Assembly: GCF_004745825.1 (NCBI RefSeq)
Contig: NZ_SRLA01000002.1
Coordinates: forward strand, 310,001 to 374,000
Length of the DNA stretch: 64,000 nt
From: Hymenobacter fodinae
GTDB taxonomy: Bacteria > Bacteroidota > Bacteroidia > Cytophagales > Hymenobacteraceae
Direction: 5' to 3'
Shown here: positions 9,333 to 18,813 of the stretch, in pieces
How positions within the stretch are numbered: the first letter of the stretch is position 1
Layout: each line of letters starts with the position of its first letter
Translations under genes and position numbers: made by a program
Notes under the pieces: model-generated
What the model saw: the letters and a program-made list of their open reading frames with translations, nothing else
What the model was told of the DNA's origin: nothing
The model's database searches: none

Positions 9333-9379
9333 TAGTAAGTCCTCACTTAGTACGCCACCAACTTGCGACGATAGGTGGC
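9333..9379. promoter_or_regulatory. Dyad-containing divergent control region
   Basis: Two inverted repeats lie between the AraC gene and the aldehyde dehydrogenase gene: TAGTAAGT-CCTC-ACTTAGTA (9333-9352, one mismatch) and GCCACC-N14-GGTGGC (9354-9379). They are candidate operators for the AraC regulator. This rests only on symmetry and position. Confidence 0.35.
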
Positions 9380-9460
9380 TTTTGTGAGAGAATAGGTGAA
9401 CCGTAGCCGACCGAAAGAGGCCTAGCTTGGGCTATCTAAACCTAACCGCCTACTCGCACC

Positions 9461-10987
<1,527 letters not shown>

Positions 10988-11070
10988 GCCAGTGGTCAGT
11001 ACACAAAGGGGCAGGCAGTGGCCTAGGCTACTATCTGCCCCCTTGTGTATTTATGTATTTCTCATCCCAT

Positions 11071-11484
11071 ATGCATATGTCTGCTGAACCCACCCCACGC
11101 GTGCTGGTTACGCCCGCCGCCGAAGCTACCATTGACCTGCTGCGCGACGAGCACGGCCCTCTCATGTTTCACCAGAGCGGAGGTTGCTGCGACGGTTCTT
11201 CGCCCATGTGCTTTGCGGCCGGAGAGTTCCGGGTAGGCGCCAACGACGTGTGGCTAGGCCAGATTCACGGCTGCGACTTTTTCATGAGCGCCGCGCAGTT
11301 TGACTATTGGAAGCACACGCAACTAACCATTGACGTGACCAAAGGCCGGGGCGCGAGCTTCTCCCTTGAGATACCGCTGGGTGTGCGGTTCCTGATTCGC
11401 TCACGCCTGTTCACTCAGGATGAAGAGCAGAACATGGCGCCCGTGTACGATGGGGAAGAGTACGTGAACCGGCCTGCCGATTGA
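11071..11484 (+). CDS. DUF779 protein, companion of aldehyde dehydrogenase
   Basis: The protein shows the DUF779 signature GPLMFHQSGGCCDGSSPMC and IHGCDFFMS, rich in invariant cysteines that may bind metal or a thiol cofactor. DUF779 genes are routinely found next to acetaldehyde-type dehydrogenases, as here, 83 bases after the dehydrogenase gene. The biochemical role is unknown. Three in-frame ATG codons compete (11053, 11071, 11077). I use the middle one because family members usually begin only a few residues before the first conserved segment (RVLVTPAA). Confidence 0.87.
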   Translation: MHMSAEPTPRVLVTPAAEATIDLLRDEHGPLMFHQSGGCCDGSSPMCFAAGEFRVGANDVWLGQIHGCDFFMSAAQFDYWKHTQLTIDVTKGRGASFSLEIPLGVRFLIRSRLFTQDEEQNMAPVYDGEEYVNRPAD

Positions 11485-11670
11485 GTAACTGGGGCTAGTT
11501 AAACAGTTGAGTTTGTAGTACAATGTACGGAGGCAAAACCGTATTAGCACGGAGGAAAACCCGTATTTACCCATCGGTAAGAAGCATGAAGGAGGGCGTA
11601 TAGCAATAGACTGGTCCACAACTACTAGTGGCCTATCTACTATTCCTTTCACCCATCACCTTACCACCTC

Positions 11671-12573
11671 ATGTTTTATCACGACCGAGAACTCCAGTAC
11701 AAAGTTCGGGTAGACAAGCCCAACCCCGCTTTCGCACGCATGCTCCAACAGGCTATTGGTGGCATTGAAGGGGAAATTCGCGTGTGCCTACAGTATATGT
11801 TTCAGGCCTGGGGTGCCCGTGGCCCAGTAAAGTACCGCGACATGCTGCTGGAAACTGGTACTGAGGAAATTTCGCACATCGAGATGCTGGCAACGGCCGT
11901 CGCCCTCAACTTAGAAGGGGCGCCTACCAGCATGCAAGACGAGTTTGCTAAAGATAAAGTAGTAGGCGCTGTGCTTGGCGGCATGGACCCCCGTCACATC
12001 CTGTCTTCGGGAATGGCGGCAATGGCCGTTGATGCTAACGGGGTGCCGTTTAATGGATCCTGGGTAGTAGGCAGCGGCAACTTGGCCGCCGATATGTACG
12101 CCAATGTAATGGCCGAAAGCACCGGCCGGGTATTGGCGACCCGCCTGTGGGAGATGACCGACGACCCTGGCATGAAAGACATGCTGTCGTTCCTGATTGC
12201 TCGCGACACTATGCACCAAAACCAGTGGCTGGCGGTGCTGGAAGAGCTGGGCGGCCTCCATAGTGTGCACCCCATCCCCAACTCCTTCCCGCAAAGCGAA
12301 GAAGTAAAAGACTTCAATTACGCCTTCGTGAGCACCTACATTGGTGACAAAACCACCGAAGGCGGCCGCTGGACGCAAGGCACATCTATTGATGGCAAAG
12401 GCGAGTTCCACCTAAAGAAAGCGGCCCCTCTCGGCGGCGAGCCCAAACTGGCGCCTCCAGTACCTGAAGGCCACGCCCAGAAGGAGCAAATGACCACTGC
12501 CGATACTGTAATTGGCACGGTTACCGACAAAATCAAAGGCACCTTGAGCGGCAGCGGCGGCTCTGCTGAGTAA
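11671..12573 (+). CDS. Manganese catalase (ferritin-like)
   Basis: The protein has 300 residues. The di-manganese ligands of the family are all present at near-canonical positions: E35 (GEIRVCLQY), E66 and H69 (EEISHIEM), E149 (NVMAES) and H182 (DTMHQNQW). These enzymes disproportionate hydrogen peroxide in the cytoplasm without haem. A Pro/Gly-rich tail after residue 250 is specific to this protein. It follows the aldehyde module on the same strand with a 186-base gap, so it probably has its own promoter. A perfect palindromic terminator follows. Confidence 0.93.
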   Translation: MFYHDRELQYKVRVDKPNPAFARMLQQAIGGIEGEIRVCLQYMFQAWGARGPVKYRDMLLETGTEEISHIEMLATAVALNLEGAPTSMQDEFAKDKVVGAVLGGMDPRHILSSGMAAMAVDANGVPFNGSWVVGSGNLAADMYANVMAESTGRVLATRLWEMTDDPGMKDMLSFLIARDTMHQNQWLAVLEELGGLHSVHPIPNSFPQSEEVKDFNYAFVSTYIGDKTTEGGRWTQGTSIDGKGEFHLKKAAPLGGEPKLAPPVPEGHAQKEQMTTADTVIGTVTDKIKGTLSGSGGSAE

Positions 12574-12585
12574 GCTGCCCCTTAT

Positions 12586-12629
12586 CAACAAAAAGAGGCC
12601 TGGCAATATTGCCAGGCCTCTTTTTGTTG
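12586..12629. terminator. 44-base perfect palindrome, bidirectional terminator
   Basis: The two 22-base halves are exact reverse complements with no spare loop bases; each arm begins or ends with an A5/T5 run next to the GC core AGAGGCCTGGC. It lies between the convergent Mn catalase (+) and lipoprotein (-) genes and can terminate both. Confidence 0.93.
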
Positions 12630-12650
12630 GGGGACTACAGTGGCCTAGGC

Positions 12651-13115
12651 CTAATTTTGCACCTTCACGGGCAAGCCTTCGAGCTGCACGTAGCTCAGCT
12701 TCCAGCTGTTGTTCTTCTGCTTTTTCCAGAGCAGGATAAAGTTGCCTTCACCTTCCCCGTGGGGCTGACCGGGGGCTTCAGGTAGCACATCTGTGGAGAA
12801 AGTACCCGCCTCGTACGCCGTATTAGCATCGGTGCCCGTGCTGGTGGTATAGGTCTTCAGGTCGGAGATGGTACCCATAGTGGCGCGCACCCATTTGTCC
12901 GATACTTCCGATTTGCCGTTGAAGCGCGTTTCGCCCTGGGCATACTGCACGTCGTCGGCCAGTAGTGTATCAAGCGCCGCCGTGTTTTTGGCGTTCCAGG
13001 CCCCAATAAACTGCTGATTGAGCGTTTGCACGTTTACCGCCGGGGCATCGGTTTTCTGACCAGAGCAAGAAGCTAGCAAGGCGCCTCCAAGCAGGAGGCC
13101 AAGAAAGGGTTTCAT
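12651..13115 (-). CDS. Lipoprotein with SnoaL/DUF4440-like (NTF2-fold) domain
   Basis: I start at the ATG at 13115 because it gives a clean lipoprotein signal (MKPFLGLLLGGALLASCSG, lipobox LASC); the longer frame upstream lacks one. The mature part of about 135 residues reads like the NTF2-fold DUF4440/SnoaL group: FIGAWNAKNTAALDTLLADDVQYAQG near the start, WVRATMG, and a C-terminal WKLSYVQLEG strand. Members bind small ligands or act as inert scaffolds, so no enzyme activity is claimed. It is convergent with the Mn catalase across the palindromic terminator. Confidence 0.75.
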   Translation of the reverse strand: MKPFLGLLLGGALLASCSGQKTDAPAVNVQTLNQQFIGAWNAKNTAALDTLLADDVQYAQGETRFNGKSEVSDKWVRATMGTISDLKTYTTSTGTDANTAYEAGTFSTDVLPEAPGQPHGEGEGNFILLWKKQKNNSWKLSYVQLEGLPVKVQN

Positions 13116-13169
13116 GGAAACAAGGGTTTGGTATGAGAGCAGAACGAGAAAAGAAAATGCTAAGTAACA

Positions 13170-13200
13170 CAAAGCCCAGGTGTAATGTACCTGGGCTTTG
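13170..13200 (-). terminator. Hairpin terminator of the glycine-zipper gene
   Basis: CAAAGCCCAGGT pairs perfectly with ACCTGGGCTTTG around a 7-base loop, 22 bases after the stop of the minus-strand gene at 13222. Confidence 0.82.
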
Positions 13201-13221
13201 GGCAACTAGCTTAAACTGAGA

Positions 13222-13755
13222 TTACCAGCTCTTACGACGCACCTCCGAAGAAGGATAAGCCGCATCGCGCTGACCGAAGCCAGGGTTAGGCAGGTAAGCC
13301 GAGCCCATGGCAAACGTGCTAGGAGCACCAGCAGCCGAGAAGCTGTTCATCATGGCCGGAGCAGCTGCAGCAGCCGGAGCGGCTGTTACGGGCGCAGCAG
13401 CCAGAGCAGTGTTGGATTTAGCACGAGCAGCACCCTGGGCCAGGCCTTTACGGTAGGCGGCAGCACGCTGCTGCTCGGCCCGACGGGCGGCAGCTACGCG
13501 GGCAGCCTCAGCCCGGCGCTTGTTGTCGGCGTTCCGACCGATGGCATATCCTAGGCCACCCCCGGCCACGCCACCTACGGCGCCACCCACTACGCGGTTC
13601 TTCTTGTTGATGAGGGCACCGGCAGCGGCGCCACCAATACCACCAATTACGGCGCCTTTAGCGCTAGAGCTTATTCTATTCTGTGCTTGCGCGTAACCAC
13701 TGAAGATAGTGGTGAAGAGAATCACAAAGGCGAAAATTACACTGACCTTTTTCAT
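13222..13755 (-). CDS. Glycine-zipper envelope protein (YMGG-like)
   Basis: The protein has 177 residues: a signal peptide (to GYAQAQ, about residue 25), then an alternating glycine/alanine segment (residues 34-72: GAVIGGIGGAAAGALI, GGAVGGVAGGGLGYAIG) that forms glycine-zipper helices in outer-membrane lipoproteins and stress proteins, then an arginine/alanine-rich helix and an alanine/proline-rich tail. The zipper family is recognisable but function is not. It has its own terminator and no operon partner. Confidence 0.7.
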   Translation of the reverse strand: MKKVSVIFAFVILFTTIFSGYAQAQNRISSSAKGAVIGGIGGAAAGALINKKNRVVGGAVGGVAGGGLGYAIGRNADNKRRAEAARVAAARRAEQQRAAAYRKGLAQGAARAKSNTALAAAPVTAAPAAAAAPAMMNSFSAAGAPSTFAMGSAYLPNPGFGQRDAAYPSSEVRRKSW

Positions 13756-13939
13756 GACTAAATACTTTAGGGTTCAGGAGGCTTGTGTTTAACTACGAAG
13801 ATTGCATTTACAAGCACCATGCCAATACGCAGGCTCTGCGCTTGAGGTTGAGAGCGTCCGCGCTCCTCGCAATGTTATGCTAGGCTAGTAAAAACGGCTC
13901 TGGTGAACTGGAAACGGGCTTTCAGGCGTATATAACTTT

Positions 13940-14251
13940 ATGAGTGACCTGCTATTGTTACAAGTGCGAGAAAGTGTAAGCCTCACGGGATTGGGCATTT
14001 TACTATTACCGGCGGCGGAAGCTCCAGGGTTAAACCGCTTCCCCCTGCACACGGCATTGCACCTGCACCTGCGCTACCCCAGTGGCCTAGCTGAAAACGC
14101 CGTTGCCTCCGTGGAAGAAATTACGCGCCCCAATAGCGAAGTCGGCTTGTCGGCGGCTGAACGAGTACTGATGCTCACGCAAGAAGGAGCCATAGCCCCG
14201 CCCGTGGGCACCCAAGTGTGGTGGACTGGTGAGGAAGCCAACTGGTGGTAA
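13940..14251 (+). CDS. Hypothetical protein, 103 residues
   Basis: I do not recognise this gene. The small soluble protein has a leucine-rich N-terminus (MSDLLLLQVRESV), an LHLRYPSG segment and a tryptophan-rich end (VWWTGEEANWW). It has no signal peptide or membrane segment. Codon use and GC look like the neighbours, and an in-frame GGCCTAG motif occurs inside it, which argues that it is long resident. It stands alone between a divergent glycine-zipper gene and the OmpA gene. Confidence 0.55.
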   Translation: MSDLLLLQVRESVSLTGLGILLLPAAEAPGLNRFPLHTALHLHLRYPSGLAENAVASVEEITRPNSEVGLSAAERVLMLTQEGAIAPPVGTQVWWTGEEANWW

Positions 14252-14480
14252 GCGCAGCAGATTGATTGAAATCGCAAATGGCTTTTAAGAGGATTATTTT
14301 GTGTTGATACGAGGAGGGGTTTGTTGTATTTAGGAAGTAGTAGTGGCTTGATTATGAGTATAATTATGTGATTATGGGCTAGAATGGCCTGTGCGGGCGT
14401 ATTGGTGATATTCGATTTTTGTGAACCGTAAAGTAGGACTATCTTAGTGGTTCAGTAGCTTGGTCATGGGCCGTATTTTG

Positions 14481-16184
14481 ATGAAGAAACCTCTACTTGC
14501 TTTTCAGATTTTTGTATTGCTGTTGGTGCTGCAGGCTGTTGCGCCTCTTGGTAGCCTAGCCCAAACCGCAGAGCGTCGTACCAGCATCGGTATCAATACC
14601 AGTGTGCTGCAATACAAAGGCAACTTTGGCTCCGATTACTGGAAGTTTACCAGCAATAAGCAATACGCTCCGGGTGTGGCACTGAACCAGTACTTGACCC
14701 GAGGTCTCGATCTGAATGCTCAGTTGTTTTACGGAGAGTTATCGGGGCAAACTACACCTACCACGCGCTTCAGCACCACGCTGGTGAATGCCAATCTGGG
14801 CCTTAAGCTGAAGCTTAACAATGGCTGGGCGCTCAAGGAGAGATTTCCGATTCAACCATACGTGCTGGCTGGCGGCGGCTGGACTTTCGCCACGCGGGCC
14901 GGGCAGCCCGACAGCAACCGCTTCGAGGAAAACCACGGCTATCTGGATGTATTGCTGGGAGCGGGTATCAACTTGCGCCTCGGGGGTGGGCTAAGCCTAT
15001 TTGTGCAAAGCAGCCAGCATACGCCCTTGCGCGCTAACCTCGATGGGTCGCGGGAGGCCAGCACGCCCCGCTGGTCTGACCGCTTTTTGCAGCACACGGT
15101 AGGCCTCACATTCAACCTAGGCCAGTTGCCCGACCAGGATGAGGATGGTGTGCCCGACGCCAAGGATAAATGCCCGAATACCTCGCGTGATGTAGACGTG
15201 AATGAGCACGGCTGCCCCCTCGATGATGACGAAGATGGCGTGCCAAACTACCAGGACCAGTGCCCTGACCAAGCCGGTACTGCCGCCACCAACGGCTGCC
15301 CCGACACCGATAATGATGGTGTAGACGACACCGACGATGTCTGCCCCGAAGTACCTGGCAAGCCGGAGCTACACGGCTGCCCCGACACTGATAACGACGG
15401 CATTGCAGACCAGGATGATAAGTGCCCAGATACGCCCACTGGCGTAGATGTAGACGGCAACGGTTGCCCAACGGCGGTTGTAACGGCGCCAGCTGCTCCA
15501 GAAGATACTGATGGCGACGGAGTGCCGAATGCTGAAGACCGCTGCCCGGAGCGCCCAGGCCCGGCAGCTAACCAAGGGTGCCCCGAGGTGAATGCGGCCA
15601 CGCGCCGCCGCCTGCAGGAAGCCACTAAGCTCATTGGCTTTGAGCTGAACAAGACCACCTTGTTGCAAGCTTCTTACCCAACTCTTGATACGCTGACCCG
15701 CATTCTCAACGAGTACCCCGACTACTCCCTCAGCATTGCCGGTCACACCGATAGCCGCGGCCCGGCGGCGTTTAACTTGCGCCTCTCGCGGGAGCGGGCG
15801 GCCACGGCCCGCCAATATATACTTACGCAAGGAATAGCCGACAACAGGGTGGAACTGCGGGGATACGGTGCCCAGCAGCCACTTGCCTCAAATGAGACTG
15901 AGGCCGGCCGGGCACAAAACCGCCGCGTCGAGTTTGACCTGTACCTGACTGGCAACCCCAGTGCAGCTCAGGTTAAATACGGGGCCGAGCCCACGCTTAC
16001 TTCAACTGCACCCACTAAGGCCAAGCCTGGTAAGACTGCCCCGGTCAAGAAAGCAGCACCTGCTAAACGGCCCGCACGGAAGACAGCGACGAGTAAGCGG
16101 CGGCCGAGCAAACCAGCTTCGGCAAACCGTAAAAAAGCGGCATCTCGTCCCGCTCCGAGAGCGGCTGCCAAACGCACTAACTAG
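14481..16184 (+). CDS. OmpA-family protein with thrombospondin-3 repeats and Lys/Ala-rich tail
   Basis: I start at the ATG at 14481, which gives a standard signal peptide (MKKPLLAF to GSLAQ). The 567 residues comprise: a barrel-like domain (about 25-212); acidic calcium-binding type-3 repeats (about 216-370, with DQDEDGVPDAKDKCPN and DTDNDGVDDTDDVCP); an OmpA C-terminal peptidoglycan-binding domain (about 383-490, with AGHTDSRG and NRRVEFDLY); and a tail of about 65 residues that is almost only K, A, P, R, S and T. The protein should span the outer membrane and anchor to peptidoglycan. The histone-like tail is unusual for this family. Confidence 0.9.
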   Translation: MKKPLLAFQIFVLLLVLQAVAPLGSLAQTAERRTSIGINTSVLQYKGNFGSDYWKFTSNKQYAPGVALNQYLTRGLDLNAQLFYGELSGQTTPTTRFSTTLVNANLGLKLKLNNGWALKERFPIQPYVLAGGGWTFATRAGQPDSNRFEENHGYLDVLLGAGINLRLGGGLSLFVQSSQHTPLRANLDGSREASTPRWSDRFLQHTVGLTFNLGQLPDQDEDGVPDAKDKCPNTSRDVDVNEHGCPLDDDEDGVPNYQDQCPDQAGTAATNGCPDTDNDGVDDTDDVCPEVPGKPELHGCPDTDNDGIADQDDKCPDTPTGVDVDGNGCPTAVVTAPAAPEDTDGDGVPNAEDRCPERPGPAANQGCPEVNAATRRRLQEATKLIGFELNKTTLLQASYPTLDTLTRILNEYPDYSLSIAGHTDSRGPAAFNLRLSRERAATARQYILTQGIADNRVELRGYGAQQPLASNETEAGRAQNRRVEFDLYLTGNPSAAQVKYGAEPTLTSTAPTKAKPGKTAPVKKAAPAKRPARKTATSKRRPSKPASANRKKAASRPAPRAAAKRTN

Positions 16185-16249
16185 GAGGCCTTAAGTACTA
16201 CTAGGCTTAGAAAATTGCCGCTGAAGCGCTAGGCCAGTTATGGGGCCGG

Positions 16250-17125
16250 TTACTCATTACCGACGGCCGTTTGCTCCTGAGCAGAGGTAAGAGTGGCCCC
16301 GGCACTAGCCAGCACAATAAGTCCCACGGCCAGCCACTGGCTGTGGGTTAGTTGCTCATCAAGCAAGATCCAGCCTGAAATAGCGGCCGCCACCGGCTCC
16401 AGGCTCATCAAAATGCTGAATGTGCGGGTGGGCATTGCTTTAAGGGCCTGCATTTCCAGCGTGAAGGGCAGTACGCTGGAGAATACGGCTAGCAGGCTTC
16501 CGAGCAAAAGCCAGTGGGGCGTTAAGTGCAAAAGCTGACCGCTGCCTAAGCCAAACGGTAGAATAAGCAGCGCGGCCACCAGCATCCCCACGCTCACGGC
16601 CACGGAGCCTGGCAGCACGGCGGCCGTGCGTTGGCTCAACACGATATACAGAGCCCAAGCCGCACCGGCCGCCAAAGCAAACACGAGGCCTAGCATATCA
16701 AGCCCATGCCCACTCCAAGGTGCAATAAGCGCGATGCCCGCCCCAGCTAGTACCACCCAAATGATATCCGTCCATCGGCGTGAGCCTGCCAGGGCCACCG
16801 CCAACGGCCCCACAAATTCCAGCGTCACGGCTAGGCCTAGCGGAATGCGAGCCAGTGCGCAGTAGAATAAAAAATTCATGCTCCCCAACGCGAGGCCATA
16901 GGGCACCACTGCGTGCCACTGTGCCCGCTGCAACTGGCCTAGTCGGGGCCGCACCACTATCAGCAACAGCAGCGCCGAAAACCCGATGCGTATGCTGGCG
17001 GTACCGGCCGCCCCAAGTACCGGAAACAGTCCTTTCGCAATAGCCGCCCCGCCCTGCACACTTACAATGGCAAGCAAAACGGCTGGTAATGGCGGTAGGG
17101 AGAAGCGGCGAGGTGGAACGGACAT
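16250..17125 (-). CDS. EamA/RhtA-type exporter
   Basis: This is an integral membrane protein of about 291 residues with ten hydrophobic helices in two EamA halves. The sequence (FLFYCALARIPLGLAVTLEFVGPL, then VLSQRTA, then SLEPVAAAISGWILL) resembles RhtA, an exporter of threonine and homoserine. I start at the ATG at 17125 (MSVPPRRF); the longer frame adds 15 unlikely residues. Substrate specificity is inferred from family resemblance only. It is convergent with the OmpA gene and divergent from the gene at 17374. Confidence 0.85.
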   Translation of the reverse strand: MSVPPRRFSLPPLPAVLLAIVSVQGGAAIAKGLFPVLGAAGTASIRIGFSALLLLIVVRPRLGQLQRAQWHAVVPYGLALGSMNFLFYCALARIPLGLAVTLEFVGPLAVALAGSRRWTDIIWVVLAGAGIALIAPWSGHGLDMLGLVFALAAGAAWALYIVLSQRTAAVLPGSVAVSVGMLVAALLILPFGLGSGQLLHLTPHWLLLGSLLAVFSSVLPFTLEMQALKAMPTRTFSILMSLEPVAAAISGWILLDEQLTHSQWLAVGLIVLASAGATLTSAQEQTAVGNE

Positions 17126-17373
17126 GCGTAGAGGGTAAAAGAGGGCTGCCAGCAGCGGTGCTGCGCCCACGCCACGAAGGTAGGGGCCGTGTCACACAGT
17201 TGCGCCCGCCTGTGCCCAGCGTAGCTAGGTAGCCCTCTTGGTCTGAACTGCCCCGCCACGGCTGCCTGCTCAGTGCAACGTGCGCCTACAGGCACAAGCC
17301 CGCTGAGGGTAGCTCGGTTTACCCGACTTTCCCAGTATCTTAGGGGAGTATCTGTGTCTTGTAGTTACTTCTT

Positions 17374-17832
17374 ATGTATTCAGAAAAGCAGGCTGACAGC
17401 ATTTCCGAGCCGGGCGCTGTCAAGCAAGTTTCCTGGGAAGCCTTACAATCATCCGCGGCCGAGCTCCCGACTGTGCCCGGCAAGCGCGATAAGCTGGCCA
17501 TAAAACTGGTTTCTACGGCTACTAAGCTGCGCCCCCTGTTTGAGTTGCTGGAAAAAATTCAGCCTCACTTAGAGAATGACTCAGTGTTCAGCTCGCGCCG
17601 GGAGAAGATCAGTACTCAACTAGCAATTGTGCGGGCGCAGCTGAAGTTGGAGCAGCCGAAGCACAGAGCCGTAGCAGAGGCTTTTCATATGCTGGGCGAA
17701 TTCGTACGCGAGGAAGCCCGCGAAGTCACCAAGGATGAAGTAAAGGAATCGGCGAAACGCTTTGTGCTGGCTACCGTCAAGAATGCGCCCTCCCTGATTG
17801 CTGCCGCCCGCCAGGCTGGAGTATTGCACTAA
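17374..17832 (+). CDS. Hypothetical helical protein, 152 residues
   Basis: I do not recognise a family. The sequence is charged and mainly helical (KLAIKLVSTATKLRPLFELLEKIQPHL, then AEAFHMLGEFVREEAREVTKDEVKESAKRF), with no signal peptide and no membrane segment. The last third resembles helices of small phage or abortive-infection-type proteins only in a general way, which is not evidence of function. It is convergent with the esterase gene at 17874, with 41 bases between the stops. Confidence 0.55.
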   Translation: MYSEKQADSISEPGAVKQVSWEALQSSAAELPTVPGKRDKLAIKLVSTATKLRPLFELLEKIQPHLENDSVFSSRREKISTQLAIVRAQLKLEQPKHRAVAEAFHMLGEFVREEAREVTKDEVKESAKRFVLATVKNAPSLIAAARQAGVLH

Positions 17833-17873
17833 GGCCGAGACCGACGGATTAAGGGCCACGGCACTCTAGGCCA

Positions 17874-18788
17874 CTATTTCAGCCAGCCACCGGCATCCAG
17901 CCAGTTCTGTAGGCGGTCGGTCCAGTTGTCTTTGGTGGTTTTGTTGTTCATGCCAAAACCGTGGCCACCCAGCGGGTATAAGTGCATTTCTACCGGCACG
18001 TTGTGGTGCAGGCAGGCCTCATAGAATACGAGGCTGTTCTGCACTTTCACCACTTTGTCGTCTTGGGCGTGCACCAGAAAGGTGGGTGGCGATTGAGCCG
18101 TTACCTGTAGCTCGTTGGAGTACAGCTTGGTTTGTTCCGCCGAGGGATTGTTACCGATCAGGTTGTCGCGGGAGCCCTTGTGCATTAGGCTATCCGAGAG
18201 GCTGATGACGGGGTAAATCAGCATAAGAAAGTCGGGCCGCACAGAGGTCTGGTCTTTGGTAGTGCCCACTGGCTTAGCGAAGTGCGTGCCCGCCGTAGAG
18301 GCCAGGTGCCCACCCGCCGAAAAGCCCATCAGGCCTACGCGGGTGGGGGTAATGCCGAACTCGGCTGCGCGCTGCCGCACCAACCGAATGGCCTGCTGCG
18401 CATCCAGCAGCGGCGTAATAGATTTATCTAGCTGAGTTTGGTCGTTGGGCAGGCGGTATTTCAGTACGAAGGCCGTGATGCCCATTTCGTTGAAGCGCCG
18501 GGCTACGTCGTGGCCTTCGTGGTCCATAGCCAGCATGGCGTAGGCCCCACCCGGACAAACAATTACCGCCGAGCCATTGGGCTTGGCTGCTTTATACACC
18601 GTGAGAGTGGGCTGCACCACTTGCGAAACGCGGGTGCTCCCGTCGGGCCGGGTAACGTTGGTTTCTTGCCCTTTGGTGGCTTTTGCATTGGGCACCGAGC
18701 CAGAGTAAAGCGGAATAACCGGCTGGTTTTGCGCCATCAGGGGAGTAAGGAAAAGGCTGAGTAATGCCGTGAGCAGAAAGGTTCGCAT
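17874..18788 (-). CDS. Secreted alpha/beta hydrolase (acetyl-xylan-esterase/lipase-like)
   Basis: The start at 18788 (MRTFLLTALLSLFLTPLMAQ) gives a clean signal peptide, so the enzyme is exported. The mature part follows the BD-FAE/esterase pattern: CPGGAYAMLAMDHEG (HGG-like oxyanion region, here PGG), LKYRLP, the serine nucleophile elbow GFSAGGHLAST, HAQDDKVV (acid) and GGHGFGM (histidine). Members deacetylate hemicellulose or other acyl sugars. It starts 26 bases after the DUF6493 stop on the same strand, so it may be the last gene of that operon, though no functional link is known. Confidence 0.88.
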   Translation of the reverse strand: MRTFLLTALLSLFLTPLMAQNQPVIPLYSGSVPNAKATKGQETNVTRPDGSTRVSQVVQPTLTVYKAAKPNGSAVIVCPGGAYAMLAMDHEGHDVARRFNEMGITAFVLKYRLPNDQTQLDKSITPLLDAQQAIRLVRQRAAEFGITPTRVGLMGFSAGGHLASTAGTHFAKPVGTTKDQTSVRPDFLMLIYPVISLSDSLMHKGSRDNLIGNNPSAEQTKLYSNELQVTAQSPPTFLVHAQDDKVVKVQNSLVFYEACLHHNVPVEMHLYPLGGHGFGMNNKTTKDNWTDRLQNWLDAGGWLK

Positions 18789-18813
18789 GGAAGGAGGGGG
18801 TAAGTACGATGAA

